Of a stretch of 13,459 bases of DNA, positions 1 to 5,720 are shown one piece after another; the stretch's first letter is position 1, and every line of letters starts with the position of its first letter. The stretch is from Paracoccaceae bacterium (GTDB lineage: Bacteria > Pseudomonadota > Alphaproteobacteria > Rhodobacterales > Rhodobacteraceae). A program made the position numbers and the translations under genes. The stretch covers positions 1-13,459 of the forward strand of contig JALQYS010000544.1 in NCBI GenBank assembly GCA_023254015.1. The letters are read 5' to 3'. The notes beneath the pieces were generated by a model. That model was not told the DNA's origin. It did no database searches and saw only the letters and a list, made by a program, of their open reading frames with translations.

Positions 1-141
1 AAATTGTCAAGCACTGGCAGAGGAACGTGAATGACCAAACTGGACAAAGGCACCGTGATCGCAGCGGCGCTGGAGCTGCTGAACGAGGTTGGCATGGACA
101 ACCTGACGACGCGAAAGCTCGCTGAACGCCTCAAGGTTCAG
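1..141. repeat. Left copy of exact 141-bp terminal repeat (contig overlap)
   Basis: These 141 bases are identical to the last 141 bases (13319-13459), in the same orientation. The stretch covers half of a tet operator, the tetR ribosome binding site and the first 37 tetR codons. A direct repeat placed exactly at both ends of a sequence is what a de Bruijn assembler leaves when it walks round a circle, and 141 equals a commonly used maximal k-mer. It is read as an assembly overlap, not a biological repeat. Confidence 0.93.
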
Positions 142-657
142 CAGCCTGCGCTTTACTGGCATTTCCAGAGCAAGCGCGCGCTGCTTGACGCACTTGCGGA
201 GGCGATGTTGACGGAACGCCACACCCGCTCGCTACCCGAAGAGAACGAAGACTGGCGGCTATTCCTGAAAGAGAACGCCCAGAGTTTCAGAACGGCGTTG
301 CTCTATTATCGCGACGGGGCGCGCATCCATGCCGGCACTCGACCGACAGAACCGAATTTTGGCACTGCCGAGACACAAATACGCTTTCTCTGCGCGGCGG
401 GCTTTGGTCCGAAGCACGCTGTTTGGGCGCTCCGGGCGGTCAGTCACTATGTGGTCGGTTCCGTTCTCGAGCAGCAGGCATCTGATGCCGATGAGAGAAT
501 GTCGGACAGATCAGATGTGTCCGGGCAGGCAGCATCGTCCTTCCTGCACGATCTGTTTCACGAGTTGGAAACAGAAGGCATAGATGCTGCGTTCAACTTC
601 GGACTTGACAGCCTCATCACCGGTTTCGAGCGGCTACGTTCATCTACAACAGATTAG
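31..657 (+). CDS. tetR(G): TetR(G), tetracycline-responsive repressor
   Basis: A 208-residue TetR-family repressor that I recognise as class G. It binds the operators between itself and tetA and lets go when tetracycline-Mg binds. The N-terminal helix-turn-helix runs about residues 25-48 (LTTRKLAERLKVQQPALYWH). The drug- and Mg-contact residues known from class B are all present at matching positions: H64, N82, F86, H100, T103 and R104 (in RDGARIHAGTRP). The length fits the family (about 205-218). ATG at 31 follows AGGAA with normal spacing. It is divergent from tetA(G), which lies at the other end of the listed sequence and next door on the circle. Its stop codon overlaps the stop of the convergent relaxase remnant at 654. 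A few substitutions relative to the class G sequence I remember make it a variant. Codons 1-37 recur at 13349-13459 because of the contig overlap. Confidence 0.95.
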   Translation: MTKLDKGTVIAAALELLNEVGMDNLTTRKLAERLKVQQPALYWHFQSKRALLDALAEAMLTERHTRSLPEENEDWRLFLKENAQSFRTALLYYRDGARIHAGTRPTEPNFGTAETQIRFLCAAGFGPKHAVWALRAVSHYVVGSVLEQQASDADERMSDRSDVSGQAASSFLHDLFHELETEGIDAAFNFGLDSLITGFERLRSSTTD

Positions 658-758
658 AGGCTTATCCCCCTCTGCCGCGCGAGTTGCCACGATTCCGATC
701 CGCCCTGCACGACGCCCATGACCTCGCGGCCGAGCTGGCGGTCGATGACCGGCCGCCA
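654..758 (-). pseudogene. Remnant: last ~34 codons of a VirD2-like relaxase gene
   Basis: This stretch matches the 3' end of the relaxase gene at 2659-4713, ending at the stop codon in both. The block 695-749 is identical base for base to 2700-2754 (55 of 55), while 657-694 against 2662-2699 is clearly diverged. The minus-strand reading WRPVIDRQLGREVMGVVQGG matches the relaxase C-terminus, then differs (SESWQLARQRGISL against SVLWQLGRQRGLGL). It has no start and no catalytic domain. It joins directly, out of frame, to a LysR fragment at about 758/759. The stop codon TAA (654-656) overlaps the tetR stop (655-657), so the relaxase and tetR genes meet tail to tail. The mosaic divergence says it came from a related but different relaxase gene and later exchanged sequence with, or recombined into, this one. 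Confidence 0.85.
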
Positions 759-1170
759 GCGGTGCCCTCCGTGATTTCGATGTCGAGATTGGGATGGTCC
801 TTCCGATACTGGCCGACCAGCTCTGCAAGGAAGCTGCCCGGAATCAGGGCATAGACACCGATGCGTAGCCGGCCGCATTCGCCTTGCGCTGTCATGTCGG
901 CGGTCTTGACGGCGTGATCGAGCTGATCGACGCCCACCGCGACCAGCTCCATGAAATGTCTGCCTGCATCCGTTAGCCGGACGCATCGCGCATGGCGCTC
1001 GAACAGCAGGACACCAAGATTTTCTCCAGCGCCTTCACGCGCGCGCTGACGCTCGACTGACTGACGCCGAGCGCGTTGGCCGCGTGCCGAAAATTCAGAT
1101 GCTCGGCAACGGCCATGAACTGAACAAGGGAAATGAGCGGTATCCTGCCGGACAGGATACCGCCATTCAT
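759..1170 (-). pseudogene. Truncated, frameshifted LysR-family regulator gene
   Basis: The 5' part of a LysR-type regulator gene homologous to the one at 11044-12048. ATG at 1170 starts MNGGILSGRIPL, followed by the winged-HTH core (EHLNFRHAANALGVSQSS, VSARVKALEK). Directly after LEK one base is missing near 1020-1021: the intact copy reads GAA AAA GAC CTT GGC, this one GAG AAA ATC TTG. The frame is lost there. The homologous reading resumes in another frame (FERHA, then VDQLDHAVKTADM and RLRIGVYALIPGSFLAELVGQY) up to EITEGTA, where it is cut by the relaxase remnant. Most of the effector-binding domain is absent, so no working regulator is expected. It begins 56 bp after the floR stop on the same strand, the usual lysR position downstream of floR in mobile floR modules. 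Confidence 0.88.
1137..1163. repeat. Perfect 11-bp inverted repeat, 5-nt loop, at start of lysR remnant
   Basis: The arms gcggtatcctg (1137-1147) and caggataccgc (1153-1163) are perfect complements around ccgga. The structure lies over codons 3-11 of the lysR remnant and about 63 nt past the floR stop. No T-run follows on the minus strand, so it is not a textbook terminator. The intact lysR gene also has complementary arms (CATCATC/GATGATG, about 11973-12007) over its first codons. Confidence 0.6.
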
Positions 1171-1217
1171 GAAGCTGCGATGACGGGTGCGCCGCATGGG
1201 TGCCGACCGTCCTGCCA

Positions 1218-1241
1218 GTCGCCGGTCAGACGACCGGCGAC
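1218..1241 (-). terminator. Stable hairpin over the floR stop codon
   Basis: Arms gtcgccggtc (1218-1227) and gaccggcgac (1232-1241) form a perfect 10-bp GC-rich stem with a 4-nt loop spanning the last floR codons and stop. There is no U-tract after it, so intrinsic termination is unproven. An mRNA 3'-end stabilising role is equally possible. Confidence 0.4.
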
Positions 1242-2440
1242 CTCTCGGCGTGAACGTCACGGAATCGAAGTAGCGCAAGACCCGTCGAAACTAGCATCGC
1301 CATCGTCGTGGCGTAACAGATCACGGGCCAAGCCGTATCTCCGTTCAACAGCGTTACCGCTAGTGTCCCGACGATGCTGACGATCAGGCTTTGGACGCAG
1401 AAATAGAAGGCGACTGCCGATCCTGCGATGTCGTCGAACTGTGCGAGAGCACCATTGGCGGTGACGGACACCGTGAAGACAATACCGACTGCCATTACCC
1501 ACATTGGCAGGATGAAGCTGAGGAACGATGGTGAGCCGAAAAATTCACCGATTCCCAACAGAATCGCCCCGCAAACCAGCAACGCCATCCCACGCGCCGC
1601 GCATCCCGCAATGCCCCATCTGGCTACAAAGGACTTCGCGAAACGGGTTGTCACAATCATGGCGAGTGCGACAGTGGCGAAAGCCAAACTGAACCCGATT
1701 TCGGAATAATCGGCTTGGCCTATGAGCACTCGGGGGGCTGTCGAGAAGAAGACGAAGAAGGTGCCCATGCCAGCGCTAAAGCCGACCGTGTAAACCCAAA
1801 AGGTTGGACTCACGAAGATAGGCAAAACGGAACGGCGTGTGTTTACTTCATCCGAGGGGCGGGTTTCGTGCCATCTGAAACCGGCGTTCAAGAGTGCAGG
1901 CAACGCAAGTGCAGCCAGCGTGACGAATATCGCCCGCCATCCGAAAAACTCGCCGATCAGTGCTCCGGCGATGGGGCCAAGGGCGGGCACGAAGGCCAGC
2001 ATCGAACTGAAAAGACCGTAGATGACGACACCCTCGGGGCGGCTGGCATAAACGTCGCGAACCGTCGCGAACGTCGCTACCAACGCCGCCGACGCGCCGA
2101 CCGCTTGTAGCAGGCGAAAAGCGACGAAGGCTGCGGCCGTTGACGACCATGCCGCTCCGAGAGAAGCGACGATGAAAAGCGCCCCACCCGCAAGCAAGAT
2201 CGGCCGTCGCCCGATGCGATCCGATATTGGGCCAAAGATCACCTGTCCCACGCCGAGCATGACCATGTAGAGGCTCAACGTGAGCTGGATCATGGATGGC
2301 GTCGTGTTTAGGATGCCGGGCATCGCTGGGACGACGGGGAGATAAATATCCATCGCCAGTGACGCGAGGATGTCGAAGGGAGCCATCAGCAGCAGGGCTG
2401 CCGGCAACGTATAGGCCCACGCGGGGCGTGTGATAGTCAT
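1226..2440 (-). CDS. floR: FloR, chloramphenicol/florfenicol efflux pump
   Basis: A 404-residue major facilitator exporter of the drug/proton antiporter type with 12 predicted membrane helices. It is recognisable as FloR by length, by its start MTITRPAWAYTLPAALLLMA, and by its end in SPVV. The MFS loop 2-3 motif is GPISDRIGRRP (70-80), and the family signature MDIYLPVVPAMP sits at 30-41. FloR pumps chloramphenicol and florfenicol from the cytoplasm to the periplasm by proton antiport. Several substitutions relative to the commonest FloR I remember (for example GGALFIVASLG near 84-94) mark a divergent variant. ATG at 2440 has only a weak upstream purine stretch. The gene is preceded by a 9-residue leader peptide and hairpin, pointing to drug-induced attenuation. 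The relaxase gene lies upstream on the same strand and a lysR remnant downstream. Confidence 0.95.
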   Translation of the reverse strand: MTITRPAWAYTLPAALLLMAPFDILASLAMDIYLPVVPAMPGILNTTPSMIQLTLSLYMVMLGVGQVIFGPISDRIGRRPILLAGGALFIVASLGAAWSSTAAAFVAFRLLQAVGASAALVATFATVRDVYASRPEGVVIYGLFSSMLAFVPALGPIAGALIGEFFGWRAIFVTLAALALPALLNAGFRWHETRPSDEVNTRRSVLPIFVSPTFWVYTVGFSAGMGTFFVFFSTAPRVLIGQADYSEIGFSLAFATVALAMIVTTRFAKSFVARWGIAGCAARGMALLVCGAILLGIGEFFGSPSFLSFILPMWVMAVGIVFTVSVTANGALAQFDDIAGSAVAFYFCVQSLIVSIVGTLAVTLLNGDTAWPVICYATTMAMLVSTGLALLRFRDVHAERSPVV

Positions 2441-2518
2441 GACGAATCAACCGCTCGATTAAAGATTCCGGGCGGCGTCTGCTCGTCAACAATCAGATTG
2501 GGATTGATCTTACAGAAC

Positions 2519-2547
2519 GCCGCAACAACAGTGCTTGTTGTTGCGGC
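2519..2547 (-). promoter_or_regulatory. Attenuator hairpin between leader peptide and floR
   Basis: Arms gccgcaacaaca (2519-2530) and tgttgttgcggc (2536-2547) are a perfect 12-bp inverted repeat with a 5-nt loop. In the floR direction the stem starts immediately after the leader-peptide stop codon, so a ribosome stalled on the leader would cover or melt it. It ends 78 nt before the floR ATG and has no trailing U-run. Any ribosome-binding-site masking would therefore need an alternative fold. The arrangement is like the attenuators of inducible phenicol exporter genes such as cmlA. Confidence 0.7.
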
Positions 2548-2577
2548 TTACTTGTCTGCTGACTTAGCGTTTCCCAT
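2548..2577 (-). CDS. 9-residue floR leader peptide MGNAKSADK
   Basis: A 10-codon reading frame (ATG at 2577, TAA at 2548-2550) encodes MGNAKSADK. A good Shine-Dalgarno (GGAG in TGTGGAGCTATCAGC) precedes it with normal spacing. The peptide closely resembles the cmlA leader as I remember it (MSTSKNADK): same length, a Lys at position 5 and the same ADK end. That leader is known to stall ribosomes in the presence of chloramphenicol and so induce the downstream exporter. The hairpin right behind its stop and floR as the next gene strongly suggest the same logic. Too short for ordinary gene finders. Confidence 0.75.
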   Translation of the reverse strand: MGNAKSADK

Positions 2578-2658
2578 GCTGATAGCTCCACACTTGGCAA
2601 TACGAATATCTATCTCCTATCCGAATAGCGCCGGTGTCGCAACGCCGTTTCAGGTGCT

Positions 2659-4713
2659 CTAAAGTCCCAACCCCCTTTGCCGCCCTAGCTGCCACAACAC
2701 CGATCCGCCCTGCACGACGCCCATGACCTCGCGGCCGAGCTGGCGGTCGATGACTGGCCGCCAAGGGACAAGGGTGAACTCATGAGATTGCTCGACCACC
2801 GCGAACTTGCCGCTCGATAGCTGCACGGTGCCGGTGAACTTGCCGCTGACGTTCTCGCCGTCCGTGGCGGCGCGGAACGGCAGCCCCTTCCTTTCGGCCA
2901 TCTCCGCGCCGACGCGGGCGACCTCCCGCTCGCGCAAGGTGGCGAGAAGGCTGCGCCGATAGAAGATGCGGCCGTTCCGCGCTCGGGCAGCGTCGCCCTC
3001 TTCGATGTGATGCTCGCGGCGCTGGTCCATCGCCTCACGCACTTGCTGTCCGAAGCCGGCCGGCGCAAGATCGTCCGTTTCGCTATGGACCAATCGCCGG
3101 TCCAGCCAGGTCGCGCCATCCGATCCGACCTGCTTGCCTAGATCGAACGGGGACAGGACGCGAACGCTGGCCTGCCGGTCGCGGCCGGCGTCATGGACGG
3201 CGGCGCGGCTGACCAGATCATCGGGAATGCGCCATTGATCTGCGTCGATGCGTTCGACGATCCCGGCCCGGCGTAGCGCCTCCAGTCGGCGGACATGGGC
3301 ATCGACATAGCCCTCATAGTCGCCGCTCGGAACGCGGCCCTCAAACTTCGCCTGCTCCAGATGGCGGCTCGGCCGATAGATGCCGTCCTCGGCGATGGCT
3401 GTGATGGAGCGGTCGGACGGTCGGGCCGTGGCCTCGGCCGGGCCGACCTCAATGACGCTGCCGATGCGGACATCCTCCAGCCGCTCGGGCGCGATGCCGG
3501 CGATGTGGTGCGTGCGGCCGTCGATCCCGTCCACCACAACGGTCAGGTTCTCCCCCAGCTCGTCGGACAGGTGCTTGTCCACGACGCGACCGACGATAGG
3601 CGTCTCGGGCGCTCCGTCATGGATTTGGAAGCTCATGGGATCGCGTTCGCCTCCCTGCGGGCCGAGCGCCTTCTGCATGGTGCGGATAATGTCGCCACGC
3701 TCGCCTAGCTCGCGCAGGGCAGGCTCCATGTCCTTGCTCAATTCCCAAACGGCGGGCGCGTGCTCGGTCGCCAGCCCCATCTTCTCCAGCTTGCCGAGCC
3801 TGCGCAAACGCAGCGTCCGCTCGAACTGCCGCTTCGGCTCCGCCGGTTCATGGCGCAGGTCGAGGAAACGGGCATCGGCTTCCTCGACCATGGCGCGGTC
3901 GATGCGGGTGAAACGGTCTTGGTCGATTTCGGCGGACAGCTTGCGGGTCTGCTCGATCTCGGTGACGGGGCCGAGTTCCAGACTGGCAAGCTCGCTGGCG
4001 CGTTCGCGCAGGCCAGCGGACAGATAGTCGCCATTGATGACTAGATCCCCGCCCGTATCGTCGCGGCCGTTGACAATGACATGCACATGGGAATGGCCGG
4101 TGTTGTAGTGATTGACGGCGACCCAATCGAGTTTCGTGCCGAGGTCGGCTTCCACCTGTTTCATGAAATCGCGGGTGTAGGCCGTGAGGTCCGACAACTC
4201 CGCGCCGTCCTCGGGCGAGACGATGAATCTGAACTGGTGGCGGTCGTCCTTGCCGCGATCAAGGAAGGCGTCGCCATCGGCGCGGTCCTCGGTCGCCGAA
4301 TAGAGCCTGCCGCGCTCGCCATCGCGTGACGTGCCGTCGCGCTGGACATAGCGCAGATGTGCGCGGGCGCGGCCGCCCTTCCATGCGGCCCGGATGCTGC
4401 GCTGCTTGACGATCACGCGGCGGCTGCCCGGCTGGCGATGATGCCAGTGGCCGGAGATGTTCCGGGCGCGCACGAAGCTCGTGCCACGCCCGCGCTTCAC
4501 GCCCTTGCCGCTGGCGACCATGGCGCGGGACCGCCCCGGCGATGACGGGCGAGCGGATGACGGCATGGAAGGATCGCGGGAGGCTGCCGCCTGATGCTGG
4601 CGGGTGATCTTCTTGACCTGCGTGAAAAAGCTCTTGGTCTTGCCGGCCTTCGGCGTGTCGGATCGGATGCGGCCGGGCTTCGGACGGAAGCGGTTTTCGT
4701 CGTCGGCGCTCAC
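2659..4713 (-). CDS. VirD2-like relaxase with DUF3363-type C-terminus
   Basis: A 684-residue relaxase of the 'relaxase/mobilization nuclease, DUF3363' type, often called virD2 next to floR. Such enzymes nick oriT and stay bound to the transferred strand. A basic N-terminus (1-110) precedes motif I, AHLRYVQRDG at 118-127 with Y122 as the likely nucleophile (inferred by position). The metal-binding histidine motif HYNTGHSHVHVIVNG is at 202-216, preceded by DRHQFRFIVSPEDG (157-170). The rest (about 250-684) is the DUF3363-like region. Length is normal for the family and no break is visible, so it may be active. GTG at 4713 is chosen because AGGAG lies about 10 nt upstream. The gene runs in the same direction as floR, 218 bp upstream of it. 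It is a second relaxase of a different class from the backbone MobA. No cognate coupling protein or secretion genes are present, so its role on this plasmid is uncertain. Confidence 0.88.
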   Translation of the reverse strand: MSADDENRFRPKPGRIRSDTPKAGKTKSFFTQVKKITRQHQAAASRDPSMPSSARPSSPGRSRAMVASGKGVKRGRGTSFVRARNISGHWHHRQPGSRRVIVKQRSIRAAWKGGRARAHLRYVQRDGTSRDGERGRLYSATEDRADGDAFLDRGKDDRHQFRFIVSPEDGAELSDLTAYTRDFMKQVEADLGTKLDWVAVNHYNTGHSHVHVIVNGRDDTGGDLVINGDYLSAGLRERASELASLELGPVTEIEQTRKLSAEIDQDRFTRIDRAMVEEADARFLDLRHEPAEPKRQFERTLRLRRLGKLEKMGLATEHAPAVWELSKDMEPALRELGERGDIIRTMQKALGPQGGERDPMSFQIHDGAPETPIVGRVVDKHLSDELGENLTVVVDGIDGRTHHIAGIAPERLEDVRIGSVIEVGPAEATARPSDRSITAIAEDGIYRPSRHLEQAKFEGRVPSGDYEGYVDAHVRRLEALRRAGIVERIDADQWRIPDDLVSRAAVHDAGRDRQASVRVLSPFDLGKQVGSDGATWLDRRLVHSETDDLAPAGFGQQVREAMDQRREHHIEEGDAARARNGRIFYRRSLLATLREREVARVGAEMAERKGLPFRAATDGENVSGKFTGTVQLSSGKFAVVEQSHEFTLVPWRPVIDRQLGREVMGVVQGGSVLWQLGRQRGLGL

Positions 4714-4745
4714 GGGCGCGACTCCTGACGAAACCGCCGAAAAAC

Positions 4746-4798
4746 GGCCGATATCGGCCTATGGTGCCGCTCGAAACCCTGCAAAGCCAAGGCTTTGC
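4746..4798. repeat. Palindromes upstream of the VirD2-like relaxase gene (possible oriT)
   Basis: A perfect 14-bp palindrome ggccgatatcggcc (4746-4759) is followed by a perfect 8-bp inverted repeat gcaaagcc/ggctttgc with a 2-nt loop (4781-4798). The nonamer atggtgccg occurs at 4761-4769 and again at 4830-4838. Inverted repeats just upstream of a relaxase start are typical of an oriT. I see no match to the RP4/VirD2 nic core here, so the assignment is tentative. The interval 4714-4844 has no gene. Confidence 0.35.
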
Positions 4799-4844
4799 GC
4801 GAAATCGCGGCACGCGGCCCCTCAAAACCATGGTGCCGGAACCG

Positions 4845-4852
4845 GCTCAAAA
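4845..4852. repeat. 8-bp direct repeat GCTCAAAA, boundary of resistance segment (copy 1)
   Basis: Identical to 11095-11102. Both copies lie in the same codon phase (GCT CAA AA) of two halves of one backbone gene. They therefore look like a target-site duplication made when the segment between them (through the contig join) inserted. Eight bases is short and ctcaaaa also occurs at 4821-4827, so chance is not excluded. Confidence 0.6.
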
Positions 4853-4905
4853 TCTTCTAGGGTCTGTTGATGTTTGAGGATTCCCAAATCGGGTAGTGTC
4901 TGATT

Positions 4906-4934
4906 CAAGCTTGCCAACAGGGGAGGCAAGCTTG
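4906..4934 (+). promoter_or_regulatory. Hairpin over the transposase ribosome binding site
   Basis: Arms caagcttgcc (4906-4915) and ggcaagcttg (4925-4934) are perfect 10-bp complements with a 9-nt loop. The loop and second arm contain the GGGGAGG Shine-Dalgarno and the TTG start at 4932. In a transcript read in from outside, this stem would hide the start. IS10 and IS50 use such structures to block read-through expression of transposase. The same role here is inferred. Confidence 0.55.
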
Positions 4935-5300
4935 ATCCGCACCGTTCTGACTGACGCCCAGTGGGCCGCCATCGCTCCGCATTGCCTTGGCCGGGAGTGC
5001 GATCCGGGGCGCACCGGCCCCGATCCACGGATGTTCGTGGAAGCGGTGCTTTGGATCGTCCGAACCGGCTGCCCCTGGCGCGACTTGCCGTCAGAGTTCG
5101 GGAAGTGGAACACCGTGTTCAAACGCTTCCGCCGCTGGGTGAAGGCCGATGCATTCTACATGATGTTCAGAGAGTTAGCCGAAGACGCAGACTTTGAATA
5201 CGTGATGGTGGACGGCACCATCGTCAAGGTCCACCGCCACGGTCAGGGCGCAAAAGGGGGACTGAAAGCCAGGCTATCGGGCGCTCTCGCGGCGGCGTGA
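4932..5300 (+). CDS. IS5-family transposase, N-terminal half (OrfA)
   Basis: The first frame of the split transposase. It contains the N-terminal DUF4096-like region (LTDAQWAAIAPHC, RMFVEAVLWIVRTGCPWRDL, FGKWNTVFKRFRRW) and the first catalytic aspartate in VMVDGT. TTG at 4932 is chosen because GGGGAGG lies five bases upstream and homologous proteins start near IRTVLTD. A GTG at 4896 in the same frame would add 12 residues but lacks a nearby Shine-Dalgarno. After HGQGAKGG the frame runs into unrelated residues (LKARLSGALAAA) and stops. The family reading (TESQAIGRSRGG) continues in the -1 frame, so the A4G5 run at 5252-5260 is the probable site of programmed frameshifting. Full fused product about 250 residues. 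Confidence 0.85.
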   Translation: MIRTVLTDAQWAAIAPHCLGRECDPGRTGPDPRMFVEAVLWIVRTGCPWRDLPSEFGKWNTVFKRFRRWVKADAFYMMFRELAEDADFEYVMVDGTIVKVHRHGQGAKGGLKARLSGALAAA

Positions 5301-5683
5301 CGACGAAAATCATGGCGCTGACCGACGCGCTTGGCAACCTGATCGACTTCCGCCTGCTGCCCGGCCAGGCCCACGATCTGCGTGGCACCGCGGCGCTCAT
5401 CGAGCGGCTCTCGGGCGGAAAGCTGCTTGCGGACCGGGCGTTTGACGCGAACTGGCTGCGCGAGGCCTTGGCCAAGGCGGGAACCGAGGCGGTGATCCCG
5501 CCCAAGTCCAACCGGCGCTTCCCGGCTGAATTCGACCGCGACACCTACAAGTGGCGCCATCTGATCGAAAACCTCTTCGGAAAGATCAAGGAATACAGAG
5601 GGATCACCACGCGTTGCTGCAAAACCGACACCAGTTTCGCCGCCTTCATCGCCATCGCGGCCACCATCATTCGCCTGCGGTGA
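5297..5683 (+). CDS. IS5-family transposase, C-terminal half (OrfB)
   Basis: The second frame of the transposase, carrying the second catalytic aspartate (LLADRAFDANW) and the glutamate (HLIENLFGKIKEYRGITTRCCKT is the surrounding region, with E in LIENLF). With the VMVDGT aspartate upstream, the DDE triad is complete. A GTG at 5297 could start it alone, but its homology begins about 12 codons earlier, near 5261. Production as an OrfA-OrfB fusion by -1 frameshift is therefore more likely. Confidence 0.82.
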   Translation: MTTKIMALTDALGNLIDFRLLPGQAHDLRGTAALIERLSGGKLLADRAFDANWLREALAKAGTEAVIPPKSNRRFPAEFDRDTYKWRHLIENLFGKIKEYRGITTRCCKTDTSFAAFIAIAATIIRLR

Positions 5684-5720
5684 ACGTCAACAGACCCTAA
5701 CAATATTTTCAAAAAATCAT

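Larger units (their letters stand above)
4860..5697 (+). mobile_element. IS5-family (IS427-like) insertion sequence, 838 bp
   Basis: The ends are imperfect inverted repeats (gggtctgttgatgttt at 4860; gggtctgttgacgttc read inward from 5697), flanked on both sides by the dinucleotide TA (4858-4859 and 5698-5699). Two overlapping plus-strand frames encode the halves of a DDE transposase joined by a frameshift. Size, TA duplication, two-frame layout and protein motifs fit the IS427 subgroup of IS5. Both ends and all catalytic residues are present, so it may be active. It sits seven bases outside the resistance segment, in the same disrupted backbone gene. Confidence 0.9.

Noticed and set aside
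1..141. Terminal direct repeat as a transposon or phage terminal repeat
   Set aside because: It cuts tetR inside its coding sequence and spans a tet operator; an assembly overlap of a circle explains it fully.
654..986. 110-codon minus-strand open frame across the relaxase and lysR remnants
   Set aside because: Only its last ~34 codons match a protein; the rest is lysR sequence in the wrong frame, so it is a fusion of remnants.
1848..2492. 214-codon minus-strand open frame
   Set aside because: It overlaps floR in another frame; the floR reading is clearly the real one.
3380..4027. 215-codon plus-strand open frame
   Set aside because: It is fully antisense to the relaxase gene; Ser/Arg-rich shadow with no recognisable domain.
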